Below, in pieces: positions 1 to 64,000 of a stretch of 64,000 nt of DNA; within the stretch, counting starts at the first letter, position 1; each line of letters opens with the position of its first letter. The stretch is from Arbacia lixula (taxonomy: Eukaryota; Echinodermata; Echinoidea; Arbacioida; Arbaciidae). The notes under the pieces are model-generated. The model searched no databases. It was not told the origin of the DNA and saw nothing but the letters and a program-made list of their open reading frames with translations. The DNA lies in assembly GCA_963669155.1 (NCBI GenBank), contig OZ022584.1, positions 3,782,224-3,846,223 on the forward strand, in the 5' to 3' direction. A program made the position numbers and the translations under genes.

Positions 1-1944
1 TCTGATGGCATGAGATACTTCAGATATTTACTGCTTACTACTTGATGTGTATAATTTTTATCCATTTCTGGGAAAATCCTTAATTTCATGATTAGCTGCC
101 AAATTTGCTGCATGATCAGTAGGTATCTAGGAGCTCTTGCTCGAAATGTAAAAAAGCATTTCATGAACTTAGTACCGAAGCAAATTGTACAATTTTATAA
201 AAATCACAAAAAGTGCAATTCAACAATAACAAAACACAAATGTACCAATACAATGCTTAGATAAAAAATATGAGGAATTCTGCTAAAACAAAATATCTTA
301 TGTACATAATCCATGCTCTGCATGGCGATAGAATCTGCTGGATGCAAAAAGAATGGTTTCTGACCACTATCAAATACAAACATCTTGACAGAAATTCTCA
401 ATAGGCTATGATAGGGGAAGCTTTTACCATCTGAAAATAGTTCTTCCTTTTCTTGTAATTAAAAGCATTTGTCAATGGCTCCTGAGCATGTTTGTAAGAC
501 GAAAGCACTACACTGATCCAACTGAAAAAAAGCAACACATTGCCAGATTCTAAACATACGGAAGACATAAAATCAATTAAGTTTTCTAGAAAACAAATCA
601 AATGACAATTTCAAACAGAGAGATTGTGATACACCATTTTCATACAATTTTGTGAAAGAAAAAACATTTTAGTGCAAATATTCCTTGTAGCCTACTCGTG
701 TACTAACAGTACCAAATAAAAGTGGCTAACGGGCCAATTTCTATTTTAACTTCTATCTTGAGAGGAATAACAGAAGAGCCACATGTATTCGACAAAGGCT
801 CAAAATCAAACTGATCCCATAAACCGATATGCAGTGAATGTATGACACAACATCTACCACTCATGACATACAGTATGAGGGTAAGCGTAATAAATCTTGA
901 GTACAAATTAGAAAGATTTGTGAGAAAGGCTGGGTAACACACATTTCAATTAAAAATTCTTCTGATTTTTCTTGTCATCATTGAATGCTACTTAAAAAAA
1001 GAACTTTCTCCATTTTCCATACATGTTTGTACTCCATCTATAAAGAACACCTAATCTTGTGTATTTTTGTTTTGAAAAAAAAATAGCAAAACATTTCTTT
1101 TTGAAGAACCTGCAATGTTATGGCAAAGATCTCCAACATAGTGATGAATCATTACGCAAAAACATTCCAAAAACACTAACATTTCATATCTTTGTTTGGT
1201 AATTCTGAGGAAATGCAAAGTATTTGCTCTTTCAAAATCGTTTCTCCTATGAATTAACCCATTAAAATGTTTCATACATGATTTGAATATAAAACTCCCT
1301 AAAATTCCCATAGATAGGAATTAACCAACAAATTAACTTTGTGACCTTTTTTAAATTGCGACGTTACCCACATTTTTTCTCAAGAAAAAGAAAACCTCTT
1401 TGTTTGAAATCATAACTCTAAAGTTACACTTCATTAACCCTGAGTTGAGACCACTACGAATTCCTTATTAAACAGCAGCAATTCACATGAAAGAATACAA
1501 CACTGACGACACAAACACAAAAGGCATCTGTGCAAAATGTTAACGTCGCCACAAAAATGTCAATAATAACGTTCTGTTTGTGGATACAACCTTTAACAAT
1601 TGCAGGCACAATGTAAAAGCTTCAAAAAAGTAACATTCAGTGAAGCGTGTGGAATATGATTGAATAGTAAATGGGAACCAAATGATTTGGCTTAACTGGG
1701 AATATGAGCAGAGAAGGACAGTACAGATAATGTCCCATTTGTAAGCAAGAGGGGGAAGTGAAGAGGGAGCTTGAACAGGGGTTGAATCAACGCCAAAGTA
1801 TCGTATGCTAGGTCCTATGTATTTCCTGAAGAGGAATCTTCTGTAAAGGATAATAAATGACATACTATACTAAACTGTACTATATTATTTGTATTTCATG
1901 GAATTATTTTGAGGGGGAAGGTGGAGGAGGGGTTTAAATAGACA
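1..1944 (-). other. 3' untranslated region and downstream of the STK10-like gene
   Basis: AT-rich sequence downstream of the stop with no supported coding region. I found no AATAAA or ATTAAA on the minus strand that convincingly ends the transcript here, so the 3' untranslated region may run past the window start. Open frames in this stretch are short and show no family resemblance. Confidence 0.5.
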
Positions 1945-56344
<54,400 letters not shown>

Positions 56345-57010
56345 TTTTGGCTTTACAAGTTCAGATATTTATTATCCACTCGAGTCCAAGAAATACAATA
56401 AAATCTTCAGTTTAAGTTCTGGACTGAAAGGCAAACTCAGATAATTAAGACGCTACCATTCTTGCAAGATGATCTGGCATGAACTATGATAAATTCAGCA
56501 AGTATATTTGCTTAGAGCTTTCGTTGAGCCCGGTTTTTCTCCAGCTGCAACTAGATCACGGTAGCGGGTTGCGGTTGGCAATCGAGTGCGAATGGCTGTG
56601 AAGCCCGTGGCCGAGCGAAGCCTGTCGTGGCGCAAGGAACTCCGTTGCAAGTAGGCTCACCCAACGACTGGTGCCGGTGGTGGATTATTATCCCGTTCCG
56701 AATTAGCACAAAATCACGAGCATAAAATAATGACAGTGAGTTCAATTCCCTCCTAGTAGGACTCCGTTAGGACCAATCTTCTTATCTGACAGTGATATGC
56801 TGTACATTCCTTTACTGCCCTGTGACGAAATTGTAATCAGGTTCCTGATAAAACATTCTTGGGAAAGCTAACGTTGCGTTATGCCGATCCGGTATAGTAC
56901 AACCGCCACAACATGTCTACGCCATTTTGTGTACAAGTACTAGTACATAGATCGGCAGCGCAGCGCAGCCAGCGCGAGATGCTTTCGGTATACGATACGG
57001 TTGGGTCGGG
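56345..57010 (-). promoter_or_regulatory. Probable 5' untranslated region and promoter of the STK10-like gene
   Basis: Immediately upstream of the start codon. The stretch 56520-56680 is rich in CpG compared with the surrounding AT-rich DNA, and 56945-57010 again (CGGCAGCGCAGCGCAGCCAG). No clear TATA box at a fixed distance. The transcription start cannot be placed from sequence alone. Confidence 0.45.
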
Positions 57011-58330
57011 CTATTAGCCTGCAATTCAGGCTAAATGAAGTGTTTTATCGTGGTATCACACCATTTTGTGAAATCAATTCTCTCAATTTACATATATTTC
57101 ACGAATGAGTTTTGCTATGACATATTTCTTTTCACTTGTTTAAAAAGTCATTTTTCTTTTTCCTTATTTTTATTCACGAAAAGCTGTATTTTCATGTTCA
57201 TAATTTTTAATTTCAGCATGTTTCGTGTCCCACAACTTTGACAAGACTAGCTCCAATATACACCAATTATTAGATGGTCTAACAAGTAGTATTGGCCCAT
57301 ACACCCATCGACAATAAATCTAAACTCTTATTTATTTTCAATATTATACATCTTTACTTCCGCTTTCAACATTTCACCCACTCTATAGTGAAATTGATTG
57401 GGTACACACATTTAGTGTTTTGGCGCCCCGCCCCGTACAGCATTGTACACCTCTCCATTCAATCCGTAGATGCACCGACGACATTCCGGTTTCATTCATA
57501 TTCATTGAGATTTGGACGAGGGAGGGCGCGCTACCAGATTGCATCCTGATCACATTAATCGGCTTGGGAGATCATCTGCGCTTTTCAAGAAGACATTTCA
57601 TAAATGCATGTTGAGGTAAGGTGGGCATGACGCAATCGAGTATGAGTCGTATTGTTAACATGCACCGTAACAGTCACAATCACAGTCAAAGTCAAAGTCA
57701 CTGACGTGGCAATTTAAGACGTAAGACCATAATGAACCCAAAATGTGCAATGAGCTAAAAGACAATCAGGCTTTACAGATATTCTTCTTTTTTTCAAAGG
57801 ACCGGGGCGTACGACACACAAAGAACAAACACGATGAAATGAAAAAGTAGAAACAAATGAAGGAAAGAACAAAAGCGAAGAGGCAAACAACAAAAGAATG
57901 AAAACAACCCTGGTAATTAATTCATAATTTGATTCTGCTGGTGTCCTATATTTGATGTAAGGGGAATTAAACCAATGATATTATGAACATATCAACCCTC
58001 TCGGCACCAAATGTTGATAGCCATATAAAATTTCAACAGTTAACGACCTATGCACGGGACTTAAAAGGGTAATAGATTCACAATACATATCTAGCAAAGT
58101 GACATTATCTGTCAGCTTCCATAATATGTTTTTTTTTTTTTACTGCAAGATGATGCTTTTTTTTTTTTATTGTTGTAGATTTTTAAAGATGAATTCCGAG
58201 ATCAAATTTGGATCAGTTGTATGTAACTGCTGCGGTAGCTTTATTTGGCAGCAGTCTACTGTGTTAACGAATTTGTTTCAAGTGGGTGAATACAGGTGTC
58301 TTGAATGATTTTACAGAGGTTGATAAATTT
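57011..58330. other. Upstream intergenic sequence
   Basis: Apart from the CpG block at 57.4 kb and two T-runs near 58130-58170, AT-rich with no supported gene. Confidence 0.6.
57415..57545. promoter_or_regulatory. CpG-rich block with GC box
   Basis: Contains GGCGCCCCGCCCCGTACAG (57422-57440) with a consensus GC box and several CpGs. About 1.1 kb upstream of the start codon; may be an upstream promoter part or chance. Confidence 0.3.
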
Positions 58331-58339
58331 TGCCAGAAC

Positions 58340-58806
58340 GATAGTCGACGAGCTTGTCGTTGGGATTAAATTATATTTCAGTTGGAATTTTCTTTGAAGA
58401 AAAAAAGTAATATTCGTTCCAAATGTATTCTATTGTTTGTTGTTATACTTTAAAACATCGTTTCATAGAAATATATCAATGTCATATCTAAGATTTCTAT
58501 CATGATATGTCACTACTGAACAAAAAAGTGTAATCTAAAATGTTTGTGTTGAGAAGTAACTAACACAAATATGAAGTGTTTTTGGCTAAAATATAAAGAT
58601 TCTCTGGGGAAAAATGACACCTAAATATTTTCAGCTCCTGATGACAAATCAATGTAATGAAGGGGTATGATATACTCATTTGTTTGATATCAAATTCGTC
58701 ATGATAGCACAAATATTTTATAAGATACAGTAACTTTTATGACGTTTGGCAAGTATCAACTTTTCCTTGAATTTCTTGGGTGTATGTAAGCTTCTGGCCT
58801 CGTCTG
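58340..58806. mobile_element. Tc1-like non-autonomous element, copy 1 (truncated)
   Basis: Reverse-complement relative of 61826-62300. Right end GGGTGTATGTAAGCTTCTGG then CCTCGTCTG, followed by TA. Shared interior includes ATGACACCTAAATATTTT and CGTCATGATAGCACAAATAT. The other end is missing or heavily diverged. Confidence 0.85.
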
Positions 58807-58838
58807 TACATGTACCAAGTTGCTTATTTACCGATGGA

Positions 58839-59062
58839 CACTCCAGCTCAAAGGACTTGGCATAGGGAAAGGGAAAGGGAAGAAAGGGAAGAAGCCGCAG
58901 TTTTAAACCGCGGTATATTTTTTTCCCGTTCAGCATGAAATATGCTTTTTTTTTAGGGTAAAGCATCGTGTTTCATGCTAAACTGGACAAAATATACCGC
59001 GGTTTAAAACTGCGGCTCCTTCCCTTTCCCTTTCCATATGCCAATTTCTTTGAGCTGTAGTG
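58839..59062. mobile_element. Foldback element family F, copy 3
   Basis: Ends CACTCCAGCTCAAAGGACTT and TTCTTTGAGCTGTAGTG, arms with GGCATAGGGAAAGGGAAAGG and CAGTTTTAAACCGCGGTATA mirrored. Followed by TA on the right; left flank is GA. Lies only 32 bases from the Tc1-like copy. Confidence 0.92.
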
Positions 59063-61825
59063 TACACGGGAGTCTTGATTCTCATAAGAGAAAGGTCAAT
59101 ATGAAAACTCTTCAATCAATTTGTTCTGAATCAAGCAGTATTCACATTGTCAAAGATCAGTGTGTGTAGTTTACAATATCCATCGTAAAGAAAATAACCC
59201 TGGCTTGGACGTATGTTAATTGGATAAGTTCTTGGAGTGTCCCCGTGTGCTAGTTACAAGCTTATTGTGGATCTTCTTTCTTACGTTACTTAATTTTTGT
59301 TTAACTAATGCGGACATATCGGAAGTAATTATGTGTATCTATATTTGCTTTCTTCTTAAGAAGAAATTTACACTATTAAAACCCCCATCATCGTGATTAT
59401 TATTGCCATCAACATCATGATCATAATATTAACGTCATAAAAATCCTTTTCATCTTTACCATAAAATCATCAACACATTTATCATCATTATCATCATCAT
59501 CATCATCATCATACACATCATTACTATCATCACCATTACCATCAATATCACTATCATCACCATCATTGCCAACCTCATCACCTATACAACTACTATCACA
59601 ACTTATGTGCTGAAAAGATGCTGACATCTCTATTAGTCTGTGAAAAAACAAAGCAAGACAATAAGGATTCAAGCGAGTCACTTCAAATGGAATGATGAAA
59701 ATAGTCTGTAATAATTTCCAACTGAACAGAATAAGAAGGTACAAATATTCTATTAACTTTATGAGGATTCTAGACTTACATCTTAATGTACAATGAATAA
59801 ATTCCTTTGGAAGTTTAAACCCAGTTTATAAACCATTAAGCTATTAAGTACCTTAATCAACAGAAGAAAAAACACATAGTTAATCCACTGCAGTTTGCAT
59901 AAACTTATGCATCCACGAACTGATTACACTGTTCTACCTAAGCTAAATCCATCACATATCTATTCAAATGATTCAACATCACATCTGAAGTCGTATTGAT
60001 TGCATAAGATAATATTTTCAAATGTACAGAGCATTGGTATTCCAACAAAAGTATACACATTCCAAATCTAATTGTGAATAGGGTTCTTAGGAACAAGAAT
60101 CAAATTGAACTTCTCTGCTCTGAAAATATCACGATGCAACTTCTACTTGATATGCATTCCTTTAAACTTGCTGGAAAGGAATGAATATCATTGATATCGA
60201 TGAGTATCAATGAGAAGTATATGAAGCTCCACTTCCATCTTGCAAAAATTAAAAACCGTTCCATAAACTTATTCATTCAACATTTATAAAAACACACTAG
60301 TGATCAGTAACAGAATGGCAAATACGAAAATTAAGAACTATTTGTTAAAATCCCACAAAACAGGGATACATTTAAAAACAAGTCTTTGTCAAAGGCCTTC
60401 ATGATCCCAGAACTGTGCATTATTTCATGCAATCCATTTTATACAAGCTCTACCTAGCCATCAACTCTGGCACAAAACATCATGCAAACAGGGCTTACGC
60501 AAGTCATATGAAAAATTACATTAGTTATATTTATACATTCCAAGTCACTTTTGAAGCTAGAAGGAAAAACAAAACATCATAAATCTACAATGTACACAAC
60601 AATAATTTCTTCAATCACTCCATTAAAAACCTTCTTTTCTTTAATGACTGGAAGTGAATAGCCATTGCTCAAAGCTTTCTTATCAAGGGAATGAAGTGCT
60701 GCTTCTTTGACAGAAGCAGTTTTTTAACTTTGTGATTTGAATGACTAAGTGCAAATAAAGTTTTGAGTAAAAGCTAATCATTGCAAAAATACACCAACTT
60801 CATTTTAGTTCCACATTTTAAAATCACTATTTGTACATTCTTCATATTATTTTTTTTTCACTTGTAACACATGTAAATCAAATGAGCTCCCTTAGATTTT
60901 GAAGAAACTATTTACAAATGTAGTGAAATACAAATAATTCAAGTATTACTTACTTAGCAAAAAAAAAGTATCACCATTGTGGCTATGGGAACAGTTCACA
61001 TTGCAGTCAGTGTTCACAACTTTACAAATACATAGATGGACTCATATTTTGTGTGTGGAACAAACAAAAACACTTAGAATGATCAGTAAATGTAGAGTGA
61101 GTAGGTAGTGATTGGATTTCATCAAAGCAAAAGTATTCTTGAACATTCAATATGATTAAGTGTCTGATATATTCCCTAAGTGCTGACAGGTAACCACATA
61201 AACCTTAGTTTATGCAGCTTGAAGTAGAGGGGCGATTAAAATCTATTTGAAATATAGAAATTGCTGGCAAGTTTTCCGTCTAGGTCTTGCATTTCACACA
61301 AAAAACATACTTTTTCTGATTCCTACCCACCACAGGGTTTTCTGAAATCTAACACTCGTGTTTAGATATCACTGCAATGTAGCTATTCTTTATGTCCAAC
61401 CCACTTCAGCAATTCAGTGAATACAGCTTGTACAGCTTAATGAATAGAACGATTTGAAAAACATACTTGCATCACTGCATCATTCTGCAAGAGGCATCAA
61501 TTTTAAAGTAAAAGCATCATATTTGCATTTGCTTTGGTTGAATAATTCAAAACAAACAATTCATTTACAACTGTTGATATCTAAACTAGTATTTGTTTAT
61601 AACTTTCAGAAAGTACATATATAGGTGTCTAAAAAGAAATGGATATAAAATGAAATAGGTCAATTGAAAGGAAGAAAATAAAGAGTGTTGCAGAATAACG
61701 AACATCGGGTATTCAAGCTGATTACATTTAATCATAAAGCTGAACTCTCCAAGATAAAACATCAATATGTTAGTATTCATCTTGATCCCTCAATGAAAAT
61801 TAAGATGCTAACAGTCGTTAACATA
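59063..61825. other. Intergenic or 3' untranslated sequence
   Basis: AT-rich, with an ATC microsatellite at about 59475-59560. No supported gene. The low repeat content and position downstream of the 63.2 kb stop codon make part of it a candidate 3' untranslated region of that minus-strand gene. Confidence 0.5.
59475..59560. repeat. (ATC)n repeat
   Basis: ATC repeat, cleanest at about 59487-59510, then imperfect. Confidence 0.93.
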
Positions 61826-62475
61826 CAGTTGAGGCCAGAAGTTTACATACACCCAGGAATTTCAAAGAAAAGTTGACACTTGCCAATCATTATACAATTT
61901 ACTGTTTCTTACATAATATTTGTGCTATCATGACGAATTTGGCATCAAACAGATTAGTATATCATGCCCCTTCATCACATTGCTCTGTCATCAGGAGTTG
62001 AAAAATATTTAGGTGTCATTTTTCCCCCAAACATCTTCATATTTTAGACAAATTAAAGATAAAAACTTGGCAAAGACATTTCATATTTGTGCTTCTTACT
62101 TATCAACACAAACATTTCATATTTCACTTTTTTGTTCAGTGCTGATATATCATGATAGAAAATGTAATATACATCATAGATTTGACATTTATATATTTCT
62201 ATGAAACAATGTTTGAAAATACATGTATAATAACAAATAGAATACATTTGGCATGAATATTACTTTTTTTCTCCAAAGAAAAATCCACCTGAATTATAAT
62301 TTAATCCCAACGAAATTCCAATCATGTGAAAGAGCTTAATACGCTCTTTCATTTGATACCCAACTTGTCATGGTAGTACTTATATTTCTGAAGATACAGT
62401 CAATTTTACAATGTTTGGCAAGCGAACAAATTTCACTGAATTCCATGGGTGTATGTAAACTTTTGGCCTCATCTG
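61826..62475. mobile_element. Tc1-like non-autonomous element, copy 2
   Basis: Left end CAGTTGAGGCCAGAAGTTTA then CATACACCC, preceded by TA; right end GGGTGTATGTAAACTTTTGG then CCTCATCTG. The ends resemble Tc1/mariner elements of animals, which have (A)GAAGTTTACATACAC-type termini. 650 bases without a transposase frame. Confidence 0.9.
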
Positions 62476-63211
62476 CGCATGCACACTAATCTGTACTTTC
62501 TTTCTTTTCCCTTCAATATTAAAAGTGGGAGAGAAACAATTTTACTCTCGAAACATTGTGTATTTATAATCTGCGTTTGAAGAAAGAAAAGAAAAAAAAG
62601 GTACAAATTGAAAACTATAACACGAGTGATAGATAAAGATATTCTTCCATTTTTTCATTCTCTCTTCTTTTGGTCCGTAAGGGACATACACATGCAAGAT
62701 AACTACTTCAGTTTTACATGCTTTTTGTATACTCTCCTTTATTTCCACAGAGTAAAAACCTCTTTCCATCCTACGACCCTCCCTGCCACATAATGCATTC
62801 CTTCCCTCCCTTACTAGTCACTATCGTCATGAAACTTCATTTCATACATCAAGTCGATCAACTTAATAACAAGCATAATTACAGAACTACCATGTTAAGG
62901 AGAGAAAGTATGAAATTTTCCCTTATGTTGTATCTATCTATATATCTATCTATCTAATCTTTTACTCAGATACTTTGCCCTTTGTGCTGGTGATGCGAGG
63001 ACTATTGGTGCATGACGGGGAAAGTTGAGACAGCGGCGATACCACATGTATATGTTGAGGTATGAAGCTGGCTTGATGCCCAGGCAGGGGGTCTGTCAGC
63101 TTGGGTATACATGGGTACAGAGAAGGGGTGGAGGGTGTGGGTGTGAGGGGGGGGGGGGGGGGGGGGTGTTGGGGAGAGGGAGGATGAGGTGTAGGAGGCA
63201 GCACAGCTGAT
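62476..63211 (-). other. Sequence downstream of the second gene's stop codon
   Basis: Probable 3' untranslated sequence of the 63.2 kb gene, with a (TATC)n run (62932-62956) and a G-run (63148-63168). A TTTATT at about 62738-62743 would read AATAAA on the minus strand, but I cannot say it is used. Confidence 0.45.
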
Positions 63212-63309
63212 CTAGATGTTGGCCGGGTTGGCCTTGTCGTAATCTGTCATGGAACCAGACCGAGGCTTGACAGACATCTGGTGCAGGCCAGGGATTCCGA
63301 CGCTAGCAA
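63212..63309 (-). CDS. Last coding exon of an unrecognised gene
   Basis: After the acceptor TTTCTTGCAG the minus strand reads, in phase (two bases completing a codon), ASVGIPGLHQMSVKPRSGSM then TDYDKANPANI and TAG. Sequence is GC-richer than its flanks and well formed for a terminal exon. The upstream exons lie beyond 64000. I do not recognise the C-terminus; the basic, Ser-containing tail gives no function. Same strand as the STK10-like gene, head-to-tail. Confidence 0.72.
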
Positions 63310-64000
63310 CTGCAAGAAATCAAGATAAAAAAGAATATGCAATGTAGATGTCTTTCAACCCAAAATTGCAACAATACCTCTGAGATATACAGACATGTAC
63401 ACACAAAAGAGTACTGCCCAACTGCCCTTTAAAACCATATTAATAGAAAAACAAATACCTAAACAATGTGTTTGTGTGTACACGTGTGTGACAGTGAGAG
63501 TATATACACCCCAAAGAAGGTTCAATGGTTGAAGAATGACTTATTATCAAACATTTCCCATAAATGGATGGATGATTTAAGGAAATACTCAAAGAGTGGA
63601 AGAGTCACCCCATTGGAGCTTATCTACTTCATGGCCATGTAGAACCAAGCAATTGTGGGTTACAAACAGTCGAGACTTTGAGTGTAAAAGAATCCATAAT
63701 TCAATCAATAAAGACTGACCTTGCATGCATCCACAAGGACTACTAGTGGCTTTATACAGTAATTATGGGAAAACTAGAATTAGAATTGGATCTTCATTAA
63801 ATGGAAAAAAGCAAAGAGCAGCCTATGTCCCCCATCCGTAAACAAGCTAATAAACCTTGCTCCAGCTTTTGCCACTACATTTTGCAGAGCATTGTCTGTA
63901 GCACACTGTGCAGAAAACTTTAGAACTTTGGATATCTTCCCCAGTGATTAGGGCCTAACAAAGACGCACCATAATATAGCATGTTAGTTTCCATTCGTGC
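63310..64000 (-). other. Partial intron of the second gene
   Basis: Sequence upstream of the terminal exon up to the window edge; no further exon found. Confidence 0.55.

Overview
The window is animal nuclear DNA: one long, intron-rich gene on the minus strand, the last coding exon of a second minus-strand gene, and many non-coding repeats. Introns obey GT-AG, there is no operon layout, and composition is AT-rich with many microsatellites, tRNA-derived SINE sequence and short inverted-repeat (MITE-like) elements. The palindromic TGTACA/ACATGT motifs and the repeat styles suggest a marine invertebrate, perhaps an echinoderm. The species is an inference only; a mollusc or another invertebrate deuterostome is not excluded.

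The main gene occupies 1945-56344 (minus strand) and encodes an STK10/SLK (LOK) family Ste20-type kinase. I resolved 18 coding exons by matching GT-AG borders and reading phase. They join without a frame break into 1050 residues: a short basic N-terminus, a kinase domain (about 31-289) with all catalytic motifs, a low-complexity acidic linker encoded mainly by one 726-base exon, and a long C-terminal coiled coil related to the PKK/AT1-46 region of SLK and STK10. Intron 1 is about 17.3 kb and intron 5 about 12.1 kb. The start lies in a CpG-rich stretch (56.5-57.6 kb); the 3' untranslated region runs leftwards from 1944 and probably out of the window.

The introns hold the unusual material. Edges of several exons (3, 5, 8, 12, 13) have extra, decayed, often tandem copies in the adjoining intron, some carrying their splice signal. 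Intron 2 has an expanded hexanucleotide array of about 1 kb; long polypyrimidine tracts on the transcript strand sit just upstream of several 3' splice sites; a possible alternative first exon in intron 5 is in phase with exon 6. Intron 3 holds a SINE split by a later MITE. Several further inverted-repeat element families occur, three of them in two or more copies.

From about 57 to 63.2 kb I see no convincing gene: two copies of a Tc1-like non-autonomous element, a foldback element and AT-rich DNA that may include the 3' untranslated region of the next gene. That gene contributes one terminal coding exon at 63212-63309, followed upstream by intron to the window end. I did not recognise its product.
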